The notes: generated by a model not told the origin, from the sequence alone. 64,000 bases of DNA from Amia ocellicauda (GCF_036373705.1 NC_089853.1:7971405-8035404); one strand, 5' to 3'. Positions 25,601 to 40,600 are shown, counted from the first letter of the stretch. Numbers and translations are program-made.

Positions 25601-28600
25601 CAATCACAGAGGTAAGACGTTTCTTGCAGTTGGCCACCAGGTTTGCACACATCTCAGGAGGGATTTTGTCCCACTCCTCTTTGCAGATCCTCTCCAAGTC
25701 ATTAAGGTTTCGAGGCTGACGTTTGGCAACTCGAACCTTCAGCTCCCTCCACAGATTTTCTATGGGATTAAGGTCTGGAGACTGGCTAGGCCACTCCAGG
25801 ACCTTAATGTGCTTCTTCTTGAGCCACTCCTTTGTTGCCTTGGCTGTGTGTTTTGGGTCATTGTCATGCTGGAATACCCATCCACGACCCATTTTCAATG
25901 CCCTGGCTGAGGGAAGGAGGTTCTCACCCAAGATTTGACGGTACATGGCCCCGTCCATCGTCCCTTTGATGCGGTGCAGTTGTCCTGTCCCCTTAGCAGA
26001 AAAACACCCCCAAAGCATAATGTTTCCACCTCCATGTTTGACGGTGGGGATGGTGTTCTTGGGGTCATTCCTCCTCCTCCAAACACGGCGAGTTGAGTTG
26101 ATGCCAAAGAGCTCGATTTTGATCTCATCTGACCACAACACTTTCACCCAGTTCTCCTCTGAATCATTCAGATGTTCATTGACAAACTTCAGACGGGCCT
26201 GTACATGTGCTTTCTTGAGCAGGGGGACCTTGCGGGCGCTGAAGGATTTCAGTCCTTCACGGTGTAGTGTGTTACCAATTGTTTTCTTGGTGACTGTGGT
26301 CCCAGCTGCCTTGAGATCATTAACAAGATCCTCCCGTGTAGTTCTGGGCTGATTCCTCACCGTTCTCATGATCATTGAAACTCCACGAGGTGAGATCTTG
26401 CATGGAGCCCCAGACCGAGGGAGACTGACAGTTATTTTGTGTTTCTTCCATTTGCGAATAATCGCACCAACTGTTGTCACCATCTCACCAAGCTGCTTGG
26501 CGATGGTCTTGTAGCCCATTCCAGCCTTGTGTAGGTCTACAATCTTGTCCCTGACATCCTTGGACAGCTCTTTGGTCTTGGCCATGGTGGAGAGTTTGGA
26601 ATCTGATTGATTGATTGCTGCTGTGGACAGGTGTCTCTTATACAGGTAACGAGCTGAGATTAGGAGCACTCCCTTTAAGAGAGTCCTCCTAATCTCAGCT
26701 CGTTACCTGTATAAAAGACACCTGGGAGCCAGAAATCTTGCTGATTGATAGGGGATCAAATACTTATTTCCCTCATTAACATACAAATCAATTTATAACT
26801 TTTTTGAAATGCGTTTTTCTGGATTTTTTTGTTGTTATTCTGTCTCTCACTGTTAAAATACACCTACCATTAAAATTATAGACTGATCATTTCTTTGTCA
26901 GTGGGCAAACGTACAAAATCAGCAGGGGATCAAATACTTTTTTCCCTCATTGCAGGAGTCAAATTTATATACACATGCATTAATTCACAAAACAATATTT
27001 AACTTATTTAATTAACCGGAAAAGCATCTGATTTTTATTTTTTCTGTTGGTTGTTTATTGTTACAGTACTCTCTGCTTTTTTAAGTTTCTTCATAAACAC
27101 ATGTGCCTAAACTGTATGTTTATGTGATTTATTTTAGTTCAAAGAATTTCACCAGCAGTGAGCACTGCCAGACAGAGCCAGAGGACTATGGAAAAAGCCA
27201 GGCCTTAGTGACACAGCAAACTTCTTCTGTTCACACAGAGAGGGTAAGTCACTAGGGCAGCTGGCCTCTCTGTGATGCTGGAGAATAATCTTTCTATTAA
27301 AACCCCAAACTAAATACAGACTTTACCATCAAACAAGTATTAAAATGTAAAAAGACCTAAAGAGTCTCCCAAAACATGAAACATGTTATTTCTAGATATT
27401 ATGAATATTTTCAAAACAGTACTATATTGTACAATATTCAGACAGGTGACAAATAAAAGGAAAAACCTGAATAAATGAGTGGAGGAACATAACGAATGCA
27501 GATGCCTCCAAACAGGTGTACTACATGATACAATTAAGCAATTAACATCCCATCATGCTCTGTGCATGTATACAAATGCTGAGCAGGCCCAGTTGACCTC
27601 GATTTTGGATCAAGATGGCAAGAGGAAAGGATGTAAGTGACTGTGAAAGAGGGGTCATTATTGGGGCACGAATGGCAGGAGCTTCAGTCGCTCAACTGGC
27701 TCGTGTTCTGGACAAGTGGGCGAGTGCATGTGTGAGACACCAAGAGAACGGGACAGGCCTGACTGCTGGACCCCTACAGTGAGGGGGTCCGGAGGCTCTG
27801 TTATGCTGTGGGGGGCATTTTCCTGGCATGGTTTGGGTCCACTTGTCCCCTTAGAGTGAAGGGTCACTGCAAATCATGACAGAGTTATTCTGAGTGATCA
27901 CCTTTATCCTATGGTGACACATTTCTCTCTTGATGGGAGTGGTCTCTTCCAGGATGACAATGCACTGTCTTGATGGGTCTTGCCCCCGGCGCTCTCTGGG
28001 GCCGCTGGGCTCTGAACTGCATTGTAATATAAACACACTTGTATGATATACGATAAAAAAACAACAAATAGAGACCACTCTGCTCTTTATTTATTTATTT
28101 ATTTATTTTTTTAATGCAATGTGATGAGTATGAAAATGATGTGAATCATATGCTACGGCCTTCACAGTCACCAGATCTCAACCCAGTTGAACACCTATGG
28201 GAGATTGTGGACCGACGTGTTAGACAGCGCTCTCCACCACCAACATCAAAACCCCAAATGAGGGAATATCTTTTGGAAGAATGCAGTTCATCCCTCCAGT
28301 AGAGTCAGAGACTCATAGAATCTGTGCCAAGAGCATTGAAGCTGTTTTGGGGCTCGTGGGGCCCAACACCTTACTGAGACTCTGTATGTTGGTTTTTCCT
28401 TCAATTTGTCACCCGTCTGTATATAATTGAAGAACTGAAGATAGAAGGTTAACAAAATGTATAAAAGAATGAACTATCTGTTGAATTTAATGTAATAGCC
28501 TACTCTTTCATGCTATTTCTAGTGACTCAGTTAATGAAACCTATTTTGAACGTTAACTGGAATCTAATGGAAGATTTTCAGTATTATATCAGTTAACCCC

Positions 28601-31600
28601 AACTGCCAATTGCTTAATGTACCATATACATTGCCATGTACCAGTAGGTTCTCCTGTAGGATACCGTCTTATGAAATATAGCTATGTTTAGTTTAAGGAA
28701 TAATACATTGCAATGAGACGCTCATGAAATGGTACCTTTAACTATACTTCATGTAAAAGGCCAGGGTTGTTTTGTAAGAAAAATAATGGGCTTCATTCAG
28801 AAAATCAATCTTGTGAGGATTTTGTACTCCACACATTAAACAAAAAACTGCCATATTATCTAATACCCTTCTAAAGCCGTCTAATAAAAGGTGATGCTTG
28901 ATCACAATGTTCTAGGGAACATTAGTCTTTCAAATATAATCTAGAAAATAAATGTTACAATCCATGTTTAGCACAAGTAAAGAAGAAGCAGAAATGACAT
29001 AATCAAATGTGTTAGTTTTGTGAGAGACATATTAAATCACCATTGTGTTTTCAGCAATTAGCAGAACTTACGTAATAGAGTTATTATTAGTTTATACTAA
29101 CTTCATTCGCAGAACGGTCATGCATTTCTCAAGAAGCCGGATAAGTGACAAGTTGGGAAGAGCGATTTATTTATTTGAGTGCTTGAGTTCATATGAGTTT
29201 TAAGTGACTCATTTGAATGTCAGCTCTGCACTGGATTATCTAACATTTTGGCCACCTCAACTACGAAAACAGCTAGCACTGTTATCCTCACTTCTCTCCT
29301 CTGCACCCTGTGAAGCCAGGCAGAGGTGGTCTCACATCTGAACCTTGTTAGTTTGCCTCACTAGCCCATGAAGTTGCCCCTATGGCTAAGTAGGATGTAT
29401 CAGATCTTCAAGACCCAGATTTAATCCAGCCACCTTCGGCTCATCCCAGCCTTTTCACAGAGATGCCATTTGGAGTTTTAAAGAAAGACCCATTTGTTTT
29501 AAACCTAGGACGCCTATACCTTTGCCCCAATGGGAGCATCTGATTACCCTTTGCATTTGTTCTCCCTCTGAAAACTGTGCAGTTTTAGGGTAAATTAATT
29601 TAAAAGACACAAAACACAAACACAAACAACCAGTGAGCAGTGCAGGCGAGAGGATCAGCAGTGGGGATTATAAAACCAAAGCTTTTCTTCCATTGTCTGC
29701 TCTCGCTCCCCAGTGCCTCTGCTCCGACCGTCCTCTCACCTGCACTGTCCCGGGAGTGGCCACCCCGTAACTGGCGACACAGGGGCTTTAAGTACTCCAA
29801 TCAATTAATTAACACATGCACTGCACGGGGACTGGAGAGGGAGAACACAAATTTAAACGTGCAGACGTGAAAGGCGTGTATTTAATTGAAATCAGTGCAA
29901 AACATGCAGTGGGCTGAGACTGCTACAGTCTGTTTTCATATACAATGTGATCTGCTGCTTTGGAAACGTATGTGGTTATATATATATATGTTGTTAGACA
30001 AAGCAGGAAGATCATTGCTGTGGAACTGTTGTGGTTGTTTTGTTTGTGTTTATTTTCTTGGCTTAGTATGTCTATAGTTACAGGGAGTGAGGGAGTCAGG
30101 AGCCATTTTGAATGATTGGTGAATAAGATTATTGCTGAGAAGATCTTTTTTTTTAATCTTTATTAAATCACATTTGAATATATTTCTGTAGTAGCTGAAT
30201 AGACTGTTTCAGAGAACGCCTGTAATTTAAGCCCTGTTGCAAGGCTACATTTTCCTGACATTACAATGAGCCAGAGATCATGAAAGTTAATACCGCTAAC
30301 AGAGCAGATGATATTTTCAGGGCTTGTGTTTTGCATTTCATATAATTGTTCTTACACTATTGAGTGTATAAGGGTTTAAGTGGAAGTCGAAAACATTAAT
30401 GGGGAATGTTTTCTCTCGGTGTGGCTACAATTTTATAGTATTGACAGCAAAATGTCATGAATCCCAACGATACAGAAAAGCCCTGTGCTACTTAAGCGAC
30501 TACACAGAGTATAGGTCACTAAATGTTAACATTTGTTAGCATGGGGTTTTTATTCATTTTTCTTTGGCTATCACATTAAACAAAAGCCAAGGAATATAAA
30601 ACCTAAATGAATAGAGGCAACTGAACCGACTATTAAGAGAAGTGTTTTATTAGAGCTCCAAACCACTCTCTCTCTTTTATTTCTCAATAAAATCAAAATG
30701 GTTTATGAAGTCAATGGATGTGCATTGGTTTCAGCAAAGAGTCACTGCAGTGTGTATTTCCTGTTCAGAGTCTGAACTCGGGACCGATTTCTGTGTACTG
30801 TAACAGGAAATAATCAGGCACACCCTATAATATGAGAGCATTTATATTTGGGGATACGCTCGGTTTGAATCATGTTGACCTCTGCGTCGTTGTGTGATTC
30901 GTGAGTGGGTGATGGGACTGTTTTGTCTGCGCTGTTGTTTCAGTCAGTCGAAGAAGAGGACGGGCCGAGCTCTGCCCAGGGAGAGAGTGACAGCCCCCGT
31001 GACCCACCCTTTCCGGTCGTCTCCAGCCCAGCTCGGAGCCCCTGCCTTCACCCCAGACCCAAGCCCAGGCCCTGCCAGCCCCCAGCCATGCCCACCCTCC
31101 CCGAGGAAGAGGAGGACTCCCCAGAGGAGTTAGACAGCTCCTCCAGCTCTCCAGTCTCTGTAAGGACACGGCCTCGCTCTTTCCTCGGACCTTTTAATGT
31201 CTGTTCAGTCCTGCTGGAATTACTCCCAAGTTTATTGCCATCTCATCGCCCTCAGAGTGCATTCCACTCACTAAAACACACATGTAGATTGTCTGCTCTC
31301 TCTAGAAGAAGGGATTGAAATATCTTGTTACAATTGTTTTCTAAGATAAAGGTAACTGCTTATCTCTGTCTCATGAATCCTCTTCGGCAATGTGCTCAGT
31401 GTTCTTTTTCATTTTTAGTTCTTGTTTATTTTGCATTCTTTTACTGTGTGAATATGATACCGTACTGGTGCAGAGATGATTGCTTTGGAAAATGCTTCAC
31501 ATTAAACTGTCAGGGATCTGGGTTTTGCTGTAAAGTTTTGCATCTTACACTCTGATTTTTCCACTGTAACCCGACCCACGCAGACTCTCAATTTTTAGTT

Positions 31601-34600
31601 TAATTTCTTCGTAAAGCATGTTTTATATGTCTTTTAATGTCACTTTGCCGTGCTTGTACACGTCCCAGAAACACTGCTAATGGAGTTTTTATAATCACAG
31701 AGCAAGTGTATATTGCTCTGAGACCTGCTAAAACATTTCCAGCAGCACTGCGGAGCCTTTCTGGAAAGAGCTATGCAGTTGTGGGACCTCACAATATTTT
31801 GGTTGCATTAATACAGCTGAGTCAGTCTTTTACAGTGCAGTCAGACAGTTGTAAACAAAATTAAGAAACACTGCCTAAGACCATAACAAGACTGTGATCT
31901 AATCTAGGAGTTTAGGGCGTGTGTGTACATACTTCTGAGTGTGTATACAGACTCTACCCAATAAATCTACAGCCATCACATGTATTTTATAGTCCTGCTT
32001 ATTTCTGACTGCAGTCTTAAAAGTTAGAGAAGCACGACCTATCTAATAAGCTTCTGTACAAAAAAGTCAGCCGTTAAAATATGCTGCGGTTCTGGTTTGT
32101 GGCTTGGTTCCCTGGAAGAAAATGCCCTACAATCATTTCAATTTATGGATAAGAGATACATTTTTCAAATTAAACATTCCACACATTAGGGTCTGGATAT
32201 ACCACCAGCCCTGAAAATGGCTCGTGAACTGAATATCATATTCCAGAAATACAGTCGTTAGCTGATTTCAATAAGCTCTGCATACTATGCCAGATAATTT
32301 ACTGATTCTGTTCACTGAAAGCGAAAAAGGTCAAAATCACAGTTTTATCTCCGTTATATAAATCTTATGAATAAAGCAGCGATGACTCAGTGTCTGTTAT
32401 GAGCTCCGGTTTATCTCAAGGGAAACTATTTAGGCTTATGAGGAAAGGGGTTCAAAAGTTAACACTATGGTAATCTAAAAATGTTTCAGCTGGAATTTTT
32501 CTTGCTGGTTTTGGACCACCTGCTAGTCAGTGAAATCATACCGTTTCCTTAAATAACTCATAGAAGATTAAAGTGTGGTTCTTTTCCCATAAGTGCTCTT
32601 TTAAATAATGCTTTGTGTTGTGATTGTTGAATTCTGTGGGTGACATCTAAAAAAAAAAATGCTTTCAGGTTATTTAAGTAATGTAGGTCCTTGAAAATAG
32701 CATTCATAATTACAGTGGAAACTACTTTTATGAAATCTGCACCGTGTTTACTTTTCTACCTCAGACCCCTTTTTTGGTCCCTTGGAACATATGTGTATAT
32801 TAGCTTTTAAAGAGTTTAGGTTTTCCACTAATTCTATGAACATTCATTTAATCCCTTGGAATTTCACTTGTTTGTGTGCTTTTGCTCTGACAGAAGCCAT
32901 ATGTCAAATTACAGTTGAGCTTTGAACTTTCTTTTAACAGAAACTGAAAGACAAAAACATGAAAGATGGCAGCATTCAAAATATGTCTTTCTCTCTAATG
33001 TAATGGCCAAAATAAATACAAAATAGTAACCAAGAGTTTTAACCCTTTGTTCCTGGTTTTCCTGTTGTGTTATCACACGAGAAGGTCTTCCAAACAGTCT
33101 GAAAAGTCTCTGCATATGTTAACCAACCCCCACGTTTTAAAGCTTCTTCCGTAATATCACAATATAGTGCCTGTGTGTTTCCCTAGTGGCAATTTATTTG
33201 AGCTAATGTGTACAATGTTTCCCTATCTGTAGTGTACTCCTGTTGACAACAGACTGGTGAATGTAACTGCACCCTCCATCATTTTCCCAAGACAAGCCGA
33301 CCAAATGGACCAAGACAGCAAACCGCTCGAACAGACCAGGTATTCTGAGGGTATTCTTTTTATTGTATGTAGTTATTTCACTTTGGAGAGAGTTTTCCAA
33401 ATCATATATAAAAACTACCACAGCTCAATATTTCAGAATCCACTGTAATACTGGACTTGGTAGCACTTCTGTGTTTTATGTATCTTCAGCAATCCACTGA
33501 AAAGACGAGTGAACTACTTAAACAAAAAATCGGGAAACAAAATCCTGAGTTTGAAAGAAACTTGCTGTAAACTCCCATTAGGTTTTAGATTAACTATAAT
33601 GACTATAATGATCTGAAAATTATAACCGGAGACAGATGCTTTCATGAACAGTTTGTCTTGAACTGTCGAACATATTATTAGCTAATGTACAGTAGCTCTG
33701 AGTCATAAGTAGTGGCGTGCATCCATGTTTGCTGCTCAGCACACTGGGAACAAAAGTAACTTATGTGAGTAATCCTCAAGATTACACTTATTTGCTGTGC
33801 TGAATGGTTTCTGTTCACCTGCGGCTCCATCTGCAGTGCTAGAAAGAATAAAAAGATACTTGCGGGCAGATTGTGAAGATGCTGTGTTTCAATTGATTTC
33901 CACAGACCGCACAGCCCCAGGCCTCGACTCTCACGGAGCTCGTTCTCTTCAGGGAACCCAATCACCACAGTCGGTAGGATCGGTGAACAGTTTTCTTGAC
34001 CTCAGTGTTGATAGGAAATGTTTGTGTTCAGATTTTGTTTCTTGCTCCTGCTGGATGCGTCTGTGGTGAACGCTGGTGTCTGATCCTTGAAACACGGACG
34101 GACAACTCAAGGGAAACCTGGTGCGGACACTTTGAACACGGCTTCTTTATACATTCAGCTGTTGATTTTTGACACTCCATGTTCTTTTTGTCGTGTACTC
34201 TCTGTGGTTGGAGTGTGACAACTCATTTAATAATACTCCCTCATTCGTATATCCCTCTAGACTACACAGGCCATGTGATTGACCTGGTAAAAGACCAGCT
34301 GCCAGATGTCGAGATATCTGATGACGATAAGAAGAAGAATCTGGAGCTGCTGGAGGAAGCAAAGAAAGTCAGTGAGCGCTTCCTGACTCGAAGGGGTCGA
34401 AGGTCAACTTGCAGCCTGTCAGACTCCCCGACAGGTATACCTGGATATGTGTCTTGTACACATACTTTCAGTCACTGGGAGAAATATATCTTCAGTTGTC
34501 AGAAGACGGAGTGGGTAGTTATTGTTATATGTGTAAAGTTTTCTCTGAACTCCACCTGGAGGAATTTGTTGTTAAAATCCTGGATAATACTTTGAGCAAA

Positions 34601-37600
34601 CCATGCCATTTGTGTATTTGATGTTCATCTGAGAAGAAAACAACAACAATTGTGCAAATCATTCAATGGAAAATGTGTATTATCAGAACACAGACCAGAA
34701 AATGCTCTGTAATCTCCGAAATGCTGTTTATCATTCAAGCACAACCCGAATCGTACGTTCTTCACGAAGCTATTAAAATATTAAACAAGAACAAGACATT
34801 AGTCATCGTGTAAAGACACCCTTTATTCTTTCAGATGGAGCATAAAAAACATACACTGTTATTCCTAGTGATTTAATAGCAAAATTAAATTGCTGTCGTG
34901 CAGTCACACAATTATTTAAATTCATGTTGCATGGATTCAAAAGTGCAAGATCTCCATCACTGCTGTTCGAATTTATGTTAAGGGAGACAATAAGATAACC
35001 TTAACTTAATTTAATTGCACAGTTGCCATTTATGTATTGAATGACGTTGGTGAATAAAAAGTGAAAAATAAATGTCTTTGATAGCAGCCGTTCAGCACAC
35101 ACCCACTCTCTTGTCCATTTGAAAGCTAGATAAATGCCATGTTCTCCCCTCTCTACATTATTAACATGTCTTCGAAGACATTACTTTTACTGAGGTTTGG
35201 TTTTAGAAAGCGTCCAGTGAATTATTTAGCGAGAGTGTGTGTATTATATTGTGTCTGTACTGTTTTATGTGCTGTGAGTTGCTGTAAATGACCTCTCCCC
35301 AGGAAGTGCCCTCTCACTCTCCACTGAAGCATATATCACTGAGATGCAGACCATCATCTCATTCATTTTGATTACTGTTGGTTTTATTTCTGCTCGCTTC
35401 CTGTCTTATCAAACCTTAACATCTAGTTGATGTTTCGTTGGAGTCCTGCACTAATGCCTGGGCTTGTGCCAGATTCCCCAAACTCTGCAGAACTCTGGGG
35501 TCAATTCCAGTTTTTCCATTCCACTTTTGTTTGTAATTCCTTTTTCAATCGAGTTCCAGTAGAGCCTGTTATATCAATGGCAAAAAATAATTGGAATTGC
35601 AATTTGGAATGAGGTCTGACCAAAGGGAATCGGAATTGAAAAAGTGGGATTGACCCCAACCTGCGACTCTGTTTCTCTGTGAAAGACATTGAAGCCAAAC
35701 AAACCCTTGCTCCTCAAAAAGTGAAAACAAAAAAAAGACATTGCATTCCGTGTAGCATTATAAAATGGAAATGAAGCCCATTCTGAATTGGCAGGTTGTT
35801 ATAAAACACTTGAAGACTGAGCCTAAAACATATTCTGAAATATATTCAGTGAGTTGATATTGTACTATTCTACTTTTTTTTTAAGCATCAATAATAAGGA
35901 ACTATTTTAACGAGAAAGTGTTTGTGATTGCAGCTCTTTCACCAAATCCCACTCCTCGGTCTTCTCCTGTACCATCAAGAAGCAGCTCCATTACTGTGCC
36001 CCCTCAGATCGGTATGTTCTGCAGCCCGTAGCTATATTTTTTAGATATTCGTCACAGGACAATGGATGTATTATTCTTCTAATTTCATGTTAAATCATTT
36101 ACATTATACACACGCAATAATTAAAACCTTGTGGGCCCTACACAGCTTGAGTTTGGATTTTTAATCCAAGTTGCAACTAGTTGTCATTTATAACAGGCGT
36201 TCCCAGCCCTGGTCCTGGGGACCCCCTGCCTTGCTGCTGCTTTTGCAACTGAGCTCTCAGTTACTTAATTGAACCCTTAATTGAACTTATTTGCTTACAT
36301 TTAAATTGTATAACTGATAACAAAGTTGGTTCCTTAATAAGATAAATTCCAGCCCTGCTGTTTAAAATAATGTAAAGGACAATATTAGCTCAATTAAGTA
36401 ATTGAGAGCTCTGTTGGAACAAAATCCTCCAGGACCAGGGCTGGGAACCCCTGATTTATAACACTGAATATTATGCTAAAACAAGCCAGTTGTATTCAAA
36501 TGTACAAATATGTTATTCAAAAAGTGCATGGTTAAGCAACATGGCCATGCTGGCTGTATTCAATATGAAGTTACACACTTGTTTTTTGCTCTGGTTGTTT
36601 TTCCAGCTCCGGATGGAAGCGAGGTTAATTATATCACTCCAACCACAACTCAGGTACAGGATACTTCATTACTGTTTCTTCTCCTGGGAAATCAGATGGC
36701 AAGGAATAGTTTTGTGTTTGCAGATGTTTCTATAAGTCATGCCCGACTTCAGCATGTCAAGGCTTTGTGTAGCTGTAGTCCTTTGCTGTCTGTCCCCATC
36801 ATTCATTGTGTGTGTGTTTACCGCTGTTCTTGTCAGCATCTGGAGGTGCCCAGTGTCAGAGAGCCAGCAGACGTGATGGGACAGGAGCCGGAGGTCAGTG
36901 CTGCTGCTGTCTCACTCTCGACAATTCATTCAGTGTCTGTTTTGTGTCCGTTTGTTTGTTTTTCATGTGCAAAGTCTATTTTGAAAAATATTGCTGAATG
37001 TTGTGGTCAACACAATCAATAATATATAACAGAGTATATATAGTTGAGGTTTTTTTACATATAGGTAGACAGACATATGGAAGCATTGTTTACAAATCTG
37101 TTGGGATACAAATCTAACATATTTTGTTCCTGCTTGCTATGGTTTAAATTGCTCTTTTGTTCAGCAGAGCCCCAGAAGACAGGGCGATCGAAAGAACAAC
37201 GAGAAGCGCAAGGTGTCGCAGGGAACGCTGTCTCCTCGCCACAGCGCCTACGGGAGTGCCAGGGAAGCGTCTCTGGAGCAGAAAGAAAACTGTGACGCAC
37301 GGCTTGGTGGCGATATGAGGAAGAAGGCCCCGTCGCCTGTGGGCAGAAGGGTGGACGAGGGCCCTGAGGAGGGCTCTGTGAGGAAAACCCTGGAGGGAGA
37401 TCACTCTGCCAGGGGGGGTTCCTCTCCCAGTGGCGGGGTGTCCATCTCCAAGGCAGCTGCTCAGGCTCTCCCCCCTGGGGCCTGCACGGCCGAACTGAAG
37501 TCCTTTGGCTGTGGCCCTCCCCTCATGAGGGCAGTGTCATGGGATGCTGTGGGGCCCGCCACTGTCCGAAATGGGGCACAGAGCTTTCCAGGCAAGAATG

Positions 37601-40600
37601 ACGAATCCTTTTCATTTTATGACAAATCCAATAGCGCGCTCCTGAAGTCTACTGGTTACAAGGATTTTCCCGTTCAGCCAGTCAAAGTGCAGAAACTGAG
37701 CAAACTGCGTGAGGTAAGCATGAAGGAGGCTGTGAGGGCGTTGTCCTGCTCACTACATTTAATTGAATATCATCCAGTGTTGTTCACTCAGCTGCTTAAC
37801 ATCTACCTAATAAAAAACAGAAGTACGATTTCTTCAGAATTGACATAACAAATATGTCTGATTGCTGTTGATGCCCATTTAAGTGTCATTCTGTGTGACA
37901 AACAAGCTGTTGAGCTCTCCACGAACTCTCCTTTCTCTGTCCAGGAAAACAAGCTGATGCGGAACCAGAGCATCGTTGGATCAAAGCTGCCGGATCTCAG
38001 TGAAACAGCTGAACAGGAAAAAGGTACGACCTTTGTATTGAACAATACAGGACAGAAGGACATTTCCTGTCTTTATCAGACTGTTTTATATTACAGCATC
38101 ACAAAAGCTCAAAAGCTATGCCATAGGATGAGAACTTCCAGATGCTCTTATTTGTTCTGAAAAAAATATGATTTTATTTCCGAACAGAACTTTTAAAACC
38201 TAAAAAAACAAACAAAATAAAAATGTACTCAACTTGGAAGTTCAGAGTGTTCTCCTGTGCTCAGACAGCCAGGGTTTCAGTGCAGTTACAGTTGCTTGAC
38301 AGCAGAGGGCGTGTATGTGATATAAAGAGCTATCATTTAAAGATCAAATATAATGGTTCTTATGTGGAGCTGGCTAATTGGATGTCTTTTCAGTTAATTT
38401 GTGCCATCACTGGGAAATAAATTGCAGTAAGGTCAATTATCATATTTTGGGTGCATATTTACAGTATTTTTAAATATGCCATTCTTTAAGAAATCAGAAG
38501 CAACCATCATCACTCCTATTTTCATCGAAGCTGTTGGAAGAGCATAAAACATGTGATATACAGAAAGTGATTGTGGTCAGCAGTAGTTGCTCCCGGCTGT
38601 TAAGTGCTGTTAAATGTGCTGTATTTAAACTTCCAGGGACCTCTTCCAATACCACTCCAGCATTAGCTACAGAGGAGGAGACCAAAGGCACCTCGGATGT
38701 AATGCCTAACATTTCAGACATCATGCTGCGCAAACTCAAACTGCACCGCTCTCTGCCTGGCAGGTACAATACATCACAAAATGACAGACACGTTATAATA
38801 TCTGAAACTGCAGTGCTTATCAACCATGCACTGGTTTAAATGTATTTTTGTGATTAATTAAGTTGTAAATACTGATGTCCATACTTATGTAGAAAATATT
38901 TTACACTTGTTGGACAAAAATGTATCCTTTGAAGTTTAAGGGAAAGTAATATTTTGTTGTGCTTCATTTCAGTGCACCTCCCCTCACAGAAAAAGAAGTT
39001 GAGGTTAGTATTATCTTTTAAGCACTGCAGACAATTAAAATGGGTTAGTTTAGAAGTGTATCTGATGCACAATTTCAGTACTTTAGTTTTGTAATTTCTT
39101 ATTAAATGAGTTGGTCGGAGTTGACTATAATAAGTATGATTCCTGGCTGTGCAAATCTGACCCGGACCCACTGGACAGTATAACACTTTGGGCTCCACCT
39201 CATCAAATCTTCCCAAAGGCAAACTTTGCTGATTTTGTAAGGATCAAAGATCAATAGAAGAAAGAAACCCTCTGCCACAAAAAAGCTTTACTTAAATATA
39301 CATATTAAATTATATTATTACTTTACATATTATACTTTATAGTATAATTCAAACTATTATTTGGCAGCAAAAGTATTTTTTTCTAGGTTATCACACTTTG
39401 AAAAAAAATAAATGAACATCTTGCTAAAATTGATGGCGTGTATATAATTTCATAAGTTTGGCTGTCTGTCACACAGCAGAGAATTAAGTTCCCTGAGGAA
39501 AAGTGACCGTGTAAGAGATTTTTCAAACGTCCTGTTCATGATGTGACCAGTGAACAGTGGGTCCCTGAATGTGATAAACACAGGGCGAACGGCTGCCTCC
39601 TTCTCCCAGGAAGAAGTGTAAGATGTCCGTGCGAGGGCTGCAGGACACATGATCTTCTAAAAGGGCTCTATGAACATTTTGTGGTGTAATTCTGTTCAGT
39701 TCAACCAGAACTTTTCTGTATATTTTCAAAATGTGGTATCATAATAACATGGAAAAGCCTATAACATTTATTTCCCCTGGGCATGGTTGTCAATCTGTAT
39801 AAACTCAGATTTCCATTTCCATTGCAGTTTTTATGAGCATATTTCAGTCTGTTAGAAGGCATTTGAGATGCCCAGCATCCAAAATTCAATAAATCTGTGG
39901 ACGTCTATCTAATATTTCCTAAAAATGAAATTCATGTAATGACAGAGAGAAACAGCAACATTTTCTTCTCAGATCCAGTTTGCCTGCCAGCGTCTCATTG
40001 GATTCAATATAAAATATATTAAAAGGAATACACCAAAGCTGTGGACAAACCGTCATTAACTCTGATAGCTTTTGCTTTAGTGCCCTGGGTATCGTTTTGT
40101 ATTGCATCCCCATATTTTAAATAAGGAATATTGGCTGCCAGATGAATATTGGACAAGGCTTGGACTCCTCTCCGGTAATTACACATTATTGTACCTAACA
40201 GTGAGTGTTGGGCTTTGGGGAAACTGATCAGGACTTTGTGTGGTGCATTTAATGACTAGTTTGACATCTTAATATCTCTATTAGTTAATTTTACATTTCT
40301 GTTTGGACTGAATTTCTGTTTGGATTGAATTTCTGTTTTTTTTTTAAGCTTAAATCATTATGTATCCTGCAGAGACCTTATCGCTATTTCAGCATAAACA
40401 ACTACCTCTGGGCAACAATGTTTCACTTCTCCTGCACACTGACAGAATTAGGCAAGAGGAAGGCAGTTAGCTTGCAAAATTGCAAACCATGTTAACCAGA
40501 AGCAATAAAGCGATACTCTCTAAACACATCCAACGAACAACTGAATTACCAGGAAAAAAGAACATTTCTAGAAGTATTTGACACGTGACGATTAAAATGA

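Noticed and set aside
36510-37022. 170-residue open frame on +
   Set aside because: Runs through introns between three irag1 exons and reads them partly out of frame; coding evidence belongs to the exons.
38300-38312. ACAGCAGAGGGCG, resembling a CTCF core
   Set aside because: Short, common in vertebrate repeats, and not supported by anything nearby.
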